64,000 bases of DNA from positions 30,607,643 through 30,671,642 of the forward strand of contig NC_064761.1 in the NCBI RefSeq assembly GCF_011397635.1, in the 5' to 3' direction. Below, one piece after another: positions 1-10,736 of this stretch. Source of the DNA: Epinephelus fuscoguttatus (lineage: Eukaryota > Chordata > Actinopteri > Perciformes > Serranidae). The position numbers and the translations under genes were made by a program. The notes under the pieces are model-generated. The model searched no databases. It was not told where the DNA came from and saw nothing but the letters and a program-made list of their open reading frames with translations. Each line of letters starts with the position of its first letter. Position 1 is the stretch's first letter.

Positions 1-320
1 CAGATGGTTCTTACAATGTCAAATTGATCCCGTTTGATCAATTTCAGTCTCTTATTGTTGACAGCAATGCGATCCTGCGCTCTTGGCTGTTTAATTTAAA
101 CAGCAAGATTGCCATTGCGTTCTGTCAAGGGAAACCAGACTTCGGCATAAGAAGTGAGTGCATGAATGCTGAGAATCTGTGTACAACATACTACCTAGTG
201 CTGCTCTTCTCTATGTGGACACCTGCTTTAAGATGTGGTGTATATCTCTTTACCTGTCTGTGCTTAACACTCTGTGCTCTTCATCGTCGTAGCCTTCTGT
301 GTTCTCTCCAGTTTGGTTGA
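1..320 (+). other. open frame at the window edge, possible exon or 3' end of an unidentified gene
   Basis: Frame 3 is open from the first bases to a stop at 318-320. A donor-like GTGAGT follows CATAAGAA near 153, so a short exon could end there. The translation has no domain I recognise. Human gene order would place hspb11 (IFT25) converging on dio1 at about this spot. A short FD-x-F-x-S stretch (around residues 12-17 of the frame) vaguely resembles the IFT25 C-terminus, but this is too weak to name the gene. It may simply be 3' UTR or intergenic sequence. Confidence 0.15.
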
Positions 321-746
321 TTATGAATGAGCTGTCCATTTTAACCTCATACATATTGGTTGTTCATACTTCCCTTCCTGTATCATTGGTCGTCCCCTTG
401 GCCCTGCCCTCTTCTTGCCCGCCCACACATTTTTTTATATTTTGATACAATCTTTGACTACATATATTGCCCCAGTTATTCAGTTAGTCAAAGCTTTCTA
501 AACCGATTCTAGTAGGCATCATTATAAACTTAGCAGCAGTCTTGTAAATGTGATGAGAATTTTTTTTTTTTTTTTCCCTGTGAACATTACGCATTATATA
601 CATCTGTCCTATGTTGCCTTTATTTGCTGATATTTTTTTATTTCAAATTGAGGAAAGATTGCTTGTTAATATAATTTTACAATAACTTAACTAAACTGTG
701 TGGATTGTTTTATTTTTCCTGAATTTAAATTCACATCGCTTCACAT
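321..746. other. AT-rich stretch without a gene
   Basis: AT-rich sequence with a 17-base T run near 559-575. No coding frame, exon or repeat family was recognised. It could be 3' UTR of whatever gene lies to the left of the window. Confidence 0.4.
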
Positions 747-1666
747 TTAAAGGGTAACTCTGGCATTTTTCAACCTGAACCCTATTTTCCTATATTTTTG
801 AGTCTTAATGACTGATGTGAACAAGAAATTTTAAAATTGGTCCAGTGTTGAGAGAGAGGGCTACAGCCTGCAGCCATGCAGTGCCCACAGTGTAGCCAGA
901 TGGGGCAGTTGTGTAAAGTCACTGTACGTTTATTAGAAGTGGTCATTTTTGCCACAGACAGGCTCTGATTGTTATTATAAGTGTCTGAGGTGACTCCTAA
1001 CCTTTTGCTTGAGTGTGTTTGTTAATGTCAAAATCTTGCTCAAGTCTTGTTCTGAAATCTCACAAAAATTGCTTTTTTGCAGTAAAACTATGTTAGAAAT
1101 GCCAGTGAAAGTGTATCGTTTGTTGTGTTGGAGTGCAGAAAGTGTAGCTTTATGTTACCTAAAAGACTGTCAATGTGATGGATGATGATGTAGCGGATTT
1201 CCTCAATATGGATGAGGCATTTAAACTCAATGGCTTTTAACTGGAGTATACAGATGAAGAACTCCCACTAATTGAAGAGAAGGAAAGGAGAGAAAGAGGG
1301 ACAACAGGCAGCAAAATGTTTAACTTTAAAAGTTTAGGAGACTGGTGGTGTTCCTGTCATGAGAGAATTCAGAATGAGAATTCTCCCGGAGTGAGACACA
1401 GCAACAAACAGACTAGATCAAGCAAAATGTAAAGAGACACTTCAGACATTTACAATACCATCGTGAGCCCGTCTGTGGCAAAAATAACGGACGTACAGTG
1501 ATATTGCGCAATTGCCCCATCTGTAGTTACATTGCGAGTGTTGCATGGCTGCAGCCCTCTCTCTCAATACTGGTCCAATTTCAAAAACTCGTTCACATTA
1601 GCTACCTAGACACAAAGATATGGTGAAATAGGGTCCAGGTTGAAAAATGTTGAAGTTACCCTTTAA
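747..1666. mobile_element. inverted-repeat DNA transposon with TTAA target duplication
   Basis: The element proper is 751-1662 and is flanked on both sides by TTAA (747-750 and 1663-1666). It begins AGGGTAACT and ends AGTTACCCT. The terminal inverted repeats run for roughly 200 bp: 751 to about 970 is inverted relative to about 1446 to 1662, and includes matching tracts around CATTTTTCAACCT, TGGTCCA, GGCTGCAG, CCCATCTG and TTTGCCACAGAC. A TTAA duplication is typical of piggyBac-type insertion, but TTTAAA on both sides leaves the exact target site open. The interior holds a decayed reading frame (1178-1432) and no transposase, so it is a non-autonomous copy. Very similar terminal repeats are widespread in fish genomes, to my knowledge. 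Confidence 0.8.
1178..1432 (+). pseudogene. decayed short reading frame inside the 751-1662 transposon
   Basis: An 84-codon frame starts at ATG 1178 and ends at TAA 1430-1432, with one in-frame TAA at 1238-1240. It is acidic at the start (MDDD, then MDEAF), followed by NGF, EYTDEELPLIEE, a charged KERRERG stretch, and a WWCSCHE segment. The EYTDEEL and W-C-x-C pattern recalls the small cysteine/WC-type proteins annotated as 'P2X7-like' in fish transposons; that link is from memory and unproven. The expected later cysteines are missing. It lies wholly between the terminal inverted repeats, so I read it as transposon cargo rather than a host gene. Confidence 0.45.
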
Positions 1667-2021
1667 ACTTGACTAAAAAATGCCACTGAAGCTGTGGACA
1701 TGATCCAAAGTTTAATGAATGCTGACAAGTATTACAACTTACAAGTATTTAACTGATGCAAAAAAATGTCATATATATATATAAGGATGTTTTGTCATAT
1801 AAAACACCTGGAGGGATCCATCTTCAGCTGGTACTCATGGCCAGCAGCTAACGTTACATTCACATTCCCCCTCCTTTAATTCTTACTGCTCCAGCAACAC
1901 CACACAGCACTCTGCAGCAGGTGGGATGCACCGCCATAACCAGATCACTGATCCCCTCACCCTAGGACATGACTATGGAGGGGTGGATAGCCAGGCAAAG
2001 AAGTCCACCAAGAACGTTGTA

Positions 2022-2046
2022 GAAGAATCAATCAATCAATCAATCT
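2022..2046. repeat. (AATC)n microsatellite
   Basis: About five tandem copies of a 4-base AATC unit ending in ATCTATGA. Confidence 0.8.
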
Positions 2047-2435
2047 ATGACAGTTACAGGTAGCTAGCTAACTGTTCTAGCTAACGTTACCCAGCTGTTA
2101 TACAGTAGCTAGAAGGGTTCCCACTTAGTGTTTTGGAGCATCAATGGTGCACTGAATAAGGCCTTTGTGGGAGGTCAAAATGTGCCAATATGATTGGCCA
2201 TCAGGGCCCCTTTTCCTGATATTTTTTGGGGGGCAAACATGTTTGGTTTGCCTCTACTGACGGTGCACCACTGGTTATAAAAGTACCCAATATTTGCTTT
2301 AGGCCGCAGCCACCAGATCAACAAGAGGGATTCCTGGAGAGCGCGAGGGAGACTTTGACACAGAAAAACACTGCAGATTGGGCTGACCTGCTGTGATATG
2401 AGAAAGGAGGAGGGACATAGTGATGAAGGTGTGTA

Positions 2436-2530
2436 CACTGGTAGTTCCCAACCTTGGGGTAGGGGACCACTGCAGAGGGTCACTAGATAAGTCTGAGCGG
2501 CCGCAAAACAATTAATGTGATAGAAAAACG
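2436..2530. repeat. dispersed repeat fragment
   Basis: The GTTCCCAACCTTGGGG motif followed by GGGACCACTGCAGAGGGTC matches a short interspersed sequence I recognise from many teleost loci. No ends or target duplication could be placed. Confidence 0.45.
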
Positions 2531-2619
2531 ACACAAATTTTTATTAGTTTGTATTGCATACATTTTTCAGATGACACCATCTGAGATGATTATAGGGGGA
2601 AAGTTGGAATTCCAATAGA

Positions 2620-3112
2620 TATAACAGTATTTAGATCTTTTACGTTACTAAAAGTAGCAATACCACATTGTGAAAGTACTTTTTTAGAAGTAAAAGTCCT
2701 GCATTAAAGTCTTACGTAAAGATACAAAATAAAATATACTTAAAGCACTGAAAAACTGAAATACATACGTGCTCATTTTATAATTTTATATGTTATTGGA
2801 TTTTAATAATTCATGCATTAATGTACATCACTTTAACGTAGCAGCGTGGTGGAGCTCATTTTATTTACTGTTGGGTAACCTATAATAATAATTTATATCA
2901 TAGTTCATTAGTTGATTTATATTTTGTCTTTTTAGCCTAAATCTACAAAGAAATTAGTAACTTAAGATGTAAAATAAATGCAGTGGAGTAAAAAGTAAAA
3001 TATTTGCCTCCAAACCTGGAAGTGGAAGTATAAACTGTTGTAAAATGGAAATACACAAGTACAGTACAAGTACCTCAAACTACTTACGTACAGCACTTAA
3101 ATAGATATAATT
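2620..3112. repeat. dispersed teleost repeat with AAGTAC-rich ends
   Basis: It contains the recognisable blocks TTTTACGTTACTAAAAGTAGC near the left side and AAATGCAGTGGAGTAAAAAG, GGAAGTATAAA and AAGTACAAGTACCTCAAA toward the right. This combination occurs as a high-copy element in percomorph genomes, to my knowledge. It has no coding content. Precise limits are uncertain. Confidence 0.6.
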
Positions 3113-3156
3113 CATTAATGTGATGACAGTGTGACCCTGCGGTATTCCGAAATGTC

Positions 3157-3189
3157 AAGTTATCCCTCCTGGTGTAGGAGGGATAACTT
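3157..3189. repeat. perfect 13-bp inverted repeat (hairpin)
   Basis: Left arm AAGTTATCCCTCC (3157-3169), 7-base spacer TGGTGTA, right arm GGAGGGATAACTT (3177-3189). The arms are perfectly complementary. There is no T-tract or neighbouring gene to suggest a terminator. It is probably a transposon remnant or a chance hairpin. Confidence 0.9.
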
Positions 3190-5813
3190 CCAACAAACTG
3201 GCAGGGTCCTTCAAGATTCAGGACAGCGGCAGAGAGTTTTCTGGGTAAGGTGACCTTATACCTTCATGTCATCCATTTTTTAAATCAAAGCCAGATTTAA
3301 AATGTTCAGAATCTGACCTGCATGCTAAATCCAAACAACCATACTCACTTTGCTGCTCTCGCCCCTGGCTGTCTCTCACTGAGAAAGGGGGTTTGCAGTC
3401 AGTATTGGTCTGTGAGTAAGTCAAACTGAGTCAGTGTAGTCAGACTATAAACCTCAAAATACGAATCACTCAAATGACAGCTGTAAAGAGATGTGAAAAC
3501 GGAGAGATGGAAGAAATACCACTATATGAGAATTCATACCTCTACAAATTTAGACCTGGTTGGCTGTCTGAGGCACAAGTGTGAGTCGTGAGTCACCCAA
3601 CAACCCACTATCACCTGGATCTTACTGAGTGGGTTGCCAGGTTGTGTCTTATTACTCATTCCAACTAAACAAAATCTCATGGTGTGACTGTGAGTAGTTA
3701 CAGAGGATCTGTGGGGGAATTCATTTAGAAGCTGTCTGTGTTTTGTTTAGTCGACATCTATTCATCTCCACCTGCTGGAGAGGGCCGTGGGACACAGCTG
3801 AACCTTGAGTTTAGAGTTATAATCGCAATATATGTGTTCCCAGGGTCAAGAAGAAAACTCCATGCTCAAGATCTAATATTCTATATAAAATAAGGCCTTC
3901 ATGCAGCACTTAGCTTCTCTTAACCCCTTCAAAAAGCTTCACTGTGTTATGAAAGGCTCTGCTCTTTTATTACATGAGACATCTGTTGCCCCTATAGAAG
4001 TTAGACAGTCTCAATCAAGGTTCTGCAAAACACCAGTAAATGGTAAAAACAAGTTAAAAAAGCAATCGAGGTCATTGCATTTAAGGAAGTTAATATGTTT
4101 TTTTGTTGGCAAAACGATTCTGAAGATGATACAGATTCAGCCAGATGGGTCACTTCCATGTTTGGCAGCCAAGAAGAAAAACATCCTCATGTTTTTCAGG
4201 GCTGCTGCTCTCCTGTTGGAGTAAAAATGGCTTCACATTGCCCTCTGGTGGGCTGCAGAGGACCCTCCTGCTTTGCAGAGACCTCTGGCCTAGTCACGAT
4301 ATTTCCACTCCCTAAAAGTAACTGAGCACTAAACAAGCTGGCTTCGGTTTGACTTAAAGATTCGGACGTGAATCCGTAACAAGGGTCCATGGCTGGGAGG
4401 ATCTGACAGTGTTCTGGTTCCTGTCTAACAATAGGAAGCGAGGCTGAGCTGCTGCTGGCTGCTCTCCACAGGATGTGGCCTGGCTGGGCAGGAGCCAAAC
4501 CTGCTCTCCAACTTTAGAGCCACACAGTTTAAGGTTATGAAAGCTGTAGCAACACAAAACTGCTTTGTTCACCACTATATCCTAGTAGTAGACTTGTAAC
4601 CCTGAGCTATGAGCCTGTAGTTTATCCAGTGTGTGTCACAGGGTCTTTTTGTGCTATAAATGTATTCAGATTTTACTGTACTTTTTTCAACAGGGTTTAT
4701 TTTTACAGTTGCTTATACACTTAACAGACAAGTCAAGGCCCACGTTTGCACAGATGCTGCTTTTTTTATTGCGTATATTGTAAAAAATATTACAGGAGAA
4801 GATGTTAAAATGTACTGAAATGTATGAGTGGGTAATTAATTTAGTGTTAGTGTGGAGAAGAGGAAGCAAAAGCTATAACAAAACCAGTTAAACTAATTAT
4901 AAAAATATTGTTAAACAGTTGGGAGTCTAATTTTAAAATGATTGCCTGCTACATCGTCCATGTCTTCCATTATCAAAATAGTTGCTTTTTCCCTAATTAC
5001 ATAGACATCAATAAAATTAATACCTTGAGAAGTGATAACACTCACATTTGATTATATTTTATTGTTATATAATACTATAGCAGAATAAAAACAAGAGGGG
5101 ACAGCTGGTTGTGTAGTAAGACTGGAATTTTATATAGTTCCAGACACACCAGAAGCCAAAGTCAATGGATGTGCAAAGATTAGACAGTTAGGTATTAACT
5201 CGCATCAGGGCCTGAATGCCACACACCATGACTTGTGTGTATGTGTGCGCCCCCGATTTGTTGAACTTGGCATGGCCCACATACATACAGTACAGTACGT
5301 TTACCATTTATCACTTCCAGACTAGACAGCAAACAACAGACAGATTGTCATGTGGTGTCTCACTGCTGTGTGCGTCAACATTAAAGCCCCACGGCCACTT
5401 TCTCCACAGAAACATGATGTAGAAAGTGAAAACCTCTGGAGCTTTGCAGACAATCTTTTTGTCTTAATGGGTCGGGGGGAGAGAGAGGATGAGTCATGGT
5501 GAGAAGCGACAGCTACAGATGTGTTGCAAACAATGGCTCACTCACAGATCTGGTGCTTTTCATTTTAATAATTCACTGTGGGAGCAATAACTTAGATCGT
5601 CCACGTTTTTTGAGTGAAGAAAATATGATTGAACTTTATCTTTTTCATATCTATCCAGCTATATCGGCTTGCAGTGGAAGATGGTGTACGGAAACTTTCA
5701 AATGATTTGGCACGACAAAATAAGCACAACTCACCAAATGACCTATGACACACTTTAAGCCAAATGTTGCGTATAAATTAAGAGCTTGGTGCAGGAGTTT
5801 TCCCAGGTTATTC
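3190..5813. other. gene-free region downstream of dio1
   Basis: No exon, RNA gene or confident repeat was recognised. The scattered open frames are short and have no splice-site support or familiar protein motifs. The right-hand edge runs up to the candidate dio1 polyadenylation signal. Confidence 0.5.
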
Positions 5814-5819
5814 TTTATT
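5814..5819 (-). terminator. dio1: candidate dio1 polyadenylation signal
   Basis: TTTATT on the plus strand reads AATAAA on the minus strand. It lies about 850 nt beyond the dio1 stop codon and about 430 nt beyond the SECIS core, so a transcript ending here would include the SECIS. Other A/T-rich hexamers exist nearby, so the choice is provisional. Confidence 0.4.
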
Positions 5820-6240
5820 ATACTACAATGCAAACATTCAAAAGAAAAACATTTCATTATGATATAAGAACATTCAAAGAAAATGCAGACTGTTTAACAA
5901 GATGCTTATGATGAGTCTCATCAGAAATGCTCCGACATAATTAAAGGAGGGCTTGCTTTTAAATAATGTTTCATCAGATTACAGTTACCAGAGGTTTACA
6001 CTGTAATCATCATATAAAAAGCAACCTCCTGGAAAATCACCTCGGAGCATTTATAGAGCAGTTAATACAGTTTACAATGCTGACTGTATACTTAACAACT
6101 GGACCTGCAAGACAAGTGGAAACAAGTGCTTTCATTCACTTAAATCTTAAAACTTTGGAATTATGACAACATATTACGTGACATCTCTTGTACGTTATTC
6201 AACACCTCAAACACAAACTCATGACTGGACTGTCTTTCTG

Positions 6241-6302
6241 TGTCTCACTTCATCTGGCTACAGAGGCCAATGGTTTAATCTGCAGCCGTCATTAAGAAAC
6301 AC
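6241..6302 (-). promoter_or_regulatory. dio1: SECIS element in the dio1 3' UTR
   Basis: Read on the minus strand, the core starts ATGA (6292-6289), continues through the stem strand GGCTGCAGA, and reaches an apical part TTAAACC with an unpaired AA. The opposite stem strand TCTGTAGCC pairs over 9 bp with one G-U, and AGAT (6255-6252) supplies the GA of the non-Watson-Crick quartet. CC-ATT-GG can form the extra small apical helix of a form 2 SECIS. Outside the quartet GTTTC pairs with GAGAC. The core sits about 380 nt past the dio1 stop codon. In eukaryotes this element recruits SECISBP2 and the selenocysteine elongation factor, so that the TGA at 8102-8100 is read as selenocysteine. Confidence 0.9.
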
Positions 6303-6669
6303 TGAGAGGCGAGCTCAACCTCAAGAGACTGAGTTTTCGGTATGTTTTCAGAGTACAGGAGAGCCTTGAAGCAATATTAGTGCAAGTTTGTAGGGGTTAT
6401 AACATTTCTACTTATGCAATAGTTGATGTAAGGGATGCCAGAGAGCAGCTGCAGAACTACATGTAGACGTGGCAGTGACTTGATTTGAGTCTTGATTAAA
6501 ATAACCATAACAAAAAAACAAAACAAAAAAAAAAAACAGGATGGCATTGTGTTACATGAGTATTATACGTTGGTTATGATGTTGATACCCTCATCTCCTC
6601 CTGAACACAGAGACCCCTACATATAAGACCTGTTGCATGGAAAATACGTGGCTCGGAAAAACAACCTTC

Positions 6670-6735
6670 TTATTTCATCTTATCCAGGAACGAACGCACC
6701 TCCATGGGATCGTAAGACCAAGGCCCAACTCCCCC
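6670..6735 (-). CDS. dio1: dio1 coding exon 4, C-terminus and stop
   Basis: This short last coding exon of 22 codons reads [20 protein letters not shown], one lysine, then TAA (6672-6670). The GPW-Y-P-EVR pattern matches the end of DIO1. The acceptor is TCTAG. The 3' UTR continues toward the SECIS. Confidence 0.9.
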   Translation of the reverse strand, partial: GGVGPWSYDPMEVRSFLDKMK

Positions 6736-8618
6736 CTAGAGAAACACAAAGAGAGGAATGTTAATGACACCGTAACTAAATCATGTTTTCATTTAGAATT
6801 AGAAAGAACATACCAACTTAAGAATCAGAGACATGTCTGTGTCATTTAATATGTGTAATTCTACATTTCTGGCATGGCTAACATGACCCTGGCATCGTGC
6901 CAAGAATCTAAGTGTTTTGTCTGTTTCTTTCACTGCTCCTCCTCACGCGATAGCGTGAGTGCAGATAGCGTTGGGACCTTTACACCCACAATGCTGGTAT
7001 TACTTTCAATCATGCGATTGCATGGAAAGAGCAATGAGTGCGGCAGGAAAGAAATGTGGCCCTGGCAATCTTCATTCTTAATCACATAAAACAAACGTAC
7101 AGAAATATATCTGTCTGCACAGATCTCACCTTGTAGACTACTTTCCCAGCCTGCAGCACGTAAAGCCTCTCTGGCAGAGCACCATACTTTATGGCAGAGA
7201 CATCATTCATTTCATCCACAACAACCGGACACAGAGGCTCCTTTTGAAGCAAGATCTGTGCTGCAGACAGCCTGTCCTCCAGGCTCTGGTGCTGGTTGAT
7301 GTCAATGTTGTTGGTAAAGGCCCAACCATCTGACACAGAGATAAAGAATGTGATTTCACTTAAAGGACCCTGAATGCAGCAGAGCATCAAAGTTATGGAA
7401 CACATAATAAATGCAGATTTATGGATGTTGCATAAGTGTGTTACAGCATCAAACGTTAAAGTTTTATTGAGGTGAATGTAGCCCAGACTTTGGTAGTGTT
7501 GCTGCCCGAGCTCTAAGCACAGATCTACATCAAGACTTTTCCACAGTGAACTTTTTGGGGGTTAATTTAAAGACTCCACAACAGACTCTTTAGGTAAAAT
7601 ATAAATCATGACCTAAACCAAGATAAGACTTTTATTTTATTAACTCATCATTGTACGAAGTGATGTCATCATGCACAAATTGCTTTTAAAAATCCTCCAC
7701 TGTAGGGATATTTATCATTATGATGTAAAGTGAAGGCCATTAATAAATATTGATTATTCTGTATATTCAAGGGTACTAAAAACCAAGTGCTTCTCAGGCA
7801 CACATCCATCATAAAAACAGATTTCTTTTGTCCAATTTGCACTTTTAAGTCTATCAGGAGAGTGCTCATAAATCAAAGTTTGATTGCTTTCTTGATTGAC
7901 CTTCTCCCTGTAAGTCTTGCATGCATAGTTTCTCCTCCAGCAATAAATTTCACGCTGTTAATATCATCACCTGACACTGGGCTGACTTCCACTCACCTGT
8001 TGAATGCGCCTCAGCGATGTAGACCACAAGAAAGTCAGCTACATCGCTTAAGTCCTTGACGAGTTGCTTGAACTCCTCAAGTTTGTACATAAACGGGGGT
8101 CAGGTGCAACTTCCAAAACTCAACACTAGCGGTCTGTTGTCTGCAGAGAAAACACAGTTATTAAAATTTTAGTGCAAAATGAGAGAACTGTACAACCGGA
8201 ACAAAACCCCAAAGCTTGGACTTCATGACTCACCTTTCAAGTACTTGCCAATACTTGTTTTCTTTCCCTCCATGGTGACCACAGGTGTATCCGGAGCGTC
8301 TCCCCCTTCAAACGCCGCTTGTCCGAGAGACATCCACATGTGGTAAGATGCCACTTTTATGAAATTCATAGATCCAAATGTCAGACCCCAGTCTTCATAC
8401 TTAAAGTTGGGATTCTGAGTCATGGTGCTCTTTTCACCCATTTTGAGCACTAGCTTCTTGGTGAGACTTGGAGAAATAAAATGCAAAATTGAGACAATGA
8501 GAGTGACTCCTATCATGTAGCAAAACATGCATGCTGTCGACAGATAGACCATCAATCTGTGCAAGGACATGCTTGCTCCTTGGTAGTGGACTCCCGTTCT
8601 TACAGCGCCTGCTGCCAT
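6670..8618 (-). CDS. dio1: type 1 iodothyronine deiodinase (selenoprotein), complete, four exons
   Basis: DIO1 removes iodine from thyroid hormone (T4 to active T3, and clearance of rT3) at membranes, using a selenocysteine. Coding exons are 8618-8234, 8140-7997, 7329-7130 and 6735-6670, all with GT/AG introns of 93, 667 and 394 bp and phases 1, 1 and 0. Together they give 264 codons plus stop from the first ATG. An ATG 16 codons later (8570-8568) has an A at -3 and gives 248 residues, close to the usual 249. From that start the active-site U falls at 126 and the conserved histidines at 158 (EAH) and 174 (NQHQ), as in human DIO1, so I prefer it. A hydrophobic N-terminal segment (LMVYL to LHFI) is the membrane anchor. 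The thioredoxin-fold core reads [40 protein letters not shown] and GPWSYDP. The SECIS lies downstream. The DIO1-like N-terminus, C-terminus and glis1 linkage argue against dio2 or dio3. Confidence 0.97.
7130..7329 (-). CDS. dio1: dio1 coding exon 3
   Basis: The exon starts after GTGTCAG. The split codon joins as GAT (D), giving the hallmark DGWAF. It carries the second conserved histidine in [14 protein letters not shown] and [12 protein letters not shown], and ends VVYK at AAG before GTGAG. Confidence 0.95.
7997..8140 (-). CDS. dio1: dio1 coding exon 2, contains the selenocysteine TGA
   Basis: The exon follows TTCTCTGCAG and ends at CAACAG before GTGAGT. It opens with the NRPLVL and FGSCT segment, then TGA at 8102-8100, then [10 protein letters not shown]. 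Apart from that single TGA the frame is open throughout, and it closes with [10 protein letters not shown], containing the first active-site histidine. A conventional gene finder would stop at the TGA or drop this exon. Confidence 0.96.
8234..8618 (-). CDS. dio1: dio1 coding exon 1
   Basis: It encodes the membrane anchor and the linker [13 protein letters not shown], typical of DIO1, and ends KYLK plus G before GTGAGT (donor at 8233). The upstream ATG at 8618 has a poor -3 base; the ATG at 8570 is the likelier initiator. If so, 8571-8618 is 5' UTR. Confidence 0.93.
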
Positions 8619-9248
8619 CTGATTGTTAAAACATGTCGGTTACCGCCCACTCCCTCACGTTTGATAACAGCTGCCTTCAAGGACCCTCTAAAAGCTCGTA
8701 CGTTCTAGTTCACACGGAGCAAATGCTGGCTCGATGGAGCACTGTTGATCCGTGAATTAGTGTTAACGTTTCCATGTTAAAAGCACTCCCAGTGTTGTTG
8801 AAAACGATGGTACTTGAGTGTCTTTCTTTAGGACACGTTGTGAGAAGAAGTAGGGTGGCCATGTCTAATAATAAAGGGACATGGAGGGTCAGTGGCAAAA
8901 AATGGCGGTTGAGACAGACTTAGCTAGCTGTTGGGAAAAGTTTCCTTTCTTGGTTAGGTTTAGGAAAATGATCGTGGTTTGGCTAAGATTTATACCAGAA
9001 GGCCCTGAAGGCAACTTCTCCCGTGTGCACATTGCAATTTCCGGTATGTTTTCAAGGGAAAAGCCATGACGTCATTTTCGGGATCTCGCAGGTGTTTAAT
9101 TGAATTTTAATGCCCCAAACAATTAAATGTTTGCGTGGGCGATACCAACATTTTAATCCAATCCTGTATTTCTAATTTAAAGATTTGGAATCGACAACAT
9201 TAAAACAGAAATCGAGATAATTAAACGTTAGCAGGAGTCTCTTAATGG

Positions 9249-9249
<1 letters not shown>

Positions 9250-9279
<30 letters not shown>
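9250..9279. repeat. (CT)n microsatellite
   Basis: Fifteen uninterrupted CT units, about 630 bp upstream of the dio1 start. Confidence 0.95.
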
Positions 9280-9283
<4 letters not shown>

Positions 9284-9483
9284 ATTGAGGCAAGAGCTGC
9301 ACCTGCGTCTTTACTAGTCGAAAGACTAGCTAACTGTGATAATTCGAGGCTATAAGGTTTATACAAAAAGGGGACAAAGAGACTACAAAACAAACTCCTA
9401 ACGAGTATCAAGGCTAGTTTAGCTATGAGACTTCACCCGCCATAATTTACACCGAAGCCAGCAAAGTGTGAGGGCGTCAGCAT

Positions 9484-9546
9484 TAGCATATGCCGCTAGC
9501 TATCAACCGTTGTTGCTAGCTAACGTTAGCTAACATGTTAGCTTAA
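9484..9546. repeat. GCTAAC/GTTAGC palindromic simple repeat
   Basis: Overlapping copies of GCTAGCTA, GCTAACGTTAGC and TAACATGTTAGC form several small palindromes. Such stretches are common between fish genes. Confidence 0.6.
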
Positions 9547-10674
9547 CAGTTGCGTAGCTACTTAATATAAAAACACGTTTAAGAGACACTGGTCGGCACG
9601 GGCCTCCGACCCCAGTCCTCTTTTTCTCGCCACATGCTGAATGTAAGTGTATTTTGAAATCCATATTTTGGTCCCTTACACTACCTGACTCTTTTAAAGT
9701 TATTTGAAATGTTTAACCACTCTCTTAACATTTAGCTCTCTGCCATGCTACTTTGCTGCTACTCTGTAATGCACGGCTCATATAATGAAACAAAAATTTA
9801 GAAGTGTGTCCCATGACTGTCAATAACTATAGTCATTTTAATGTACACATATCAAAACATTTTCTCATTTAGGTTCTGGCACACCTGCTGCACCATGGTC
9901 ATCAGTGATGGATCTTCTGTGTTGGCTGGATTTGATTCTTAGGTAATAAAAAGTTACCACAAGGTCATCTATGAATCTATAAAACACACTCAGCTCCCAA
10001 CATTTGGTCTGCATGTTCAGAAATGAAGAGAAGTTGTTAATGTGGCACACTTTTTTTCCAATGGTTATCTACAAGGCCAGTTAATCTGTAATGGTCACAG
10101 ACAGGGTGTAAAATTAGCACGAGCCATCAGCCAAATGCTGGTACACTAAAAAAGTGGCTGGTAGATTTCAGAACCAAAATAATGATTTACTATTGAGTGG
10201 CTGGTGAATTGAACATTTATCCATCAGTGGCTCTTCTTGTGTCCCTCTCTCCTTGACTCTCCTCTTTCCTTGCTAGCGGGTAACTGCCCCAGGTGCTGTT
10301 GGTTCATATTATTGTCATAATGTGTATTCAGATTTGACTGGCATTTATGCTTTCTAATGCACAGAGAGAAATTAGAAGGATCAGAACAGGTCCAAGACTC
10401 ATTTTTGTCCAGGGCCCCCAATCTGACCATTGTCCTTAAATTTAGTTGCACCCTACTAGATAGATGACAAGCAGTTGAGAAACATGTCCCAACAATTCAA
10501 GTAACATGCAGGACTTTTAAAATAAGTAAATACATCAGTCACAAGCTATTTAATGAAGTGAAACATAAAGATGTGGACTCTATTCATTTCCTTATCTTTT
10601 TGTCTCTATGTGAAAAGTTGACAAAATATGCAAAAGTACTCTAACAGAATCCTAATGGTGTGTGTATAGGCCTA

Positions 10675-10701
10675 CAATAATAGTAATAATAATAATGATG
10701 C

Positions 10702-10735
<34 letters not shown>
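10675..10735. repeat. (TAA)n microsatellite
   Basis: An imperfect then perfect trinucleotide array, followed directly by GCATTTTATTTATGGGCACC, which resembles the end of a common fish interspersed repeat. Confidence 0.9.

Positions 10736-10736
<1 letters not shown>

Noticed and set aside
9600..9660. Possible first exon (ATGCTGAAT before GTAAGTGT) between dio1 and glis1
   Set aside because: There is a donor-like site but no downstream plus-strand exon to join, and the surroundings are GCTAAC simple repeats.
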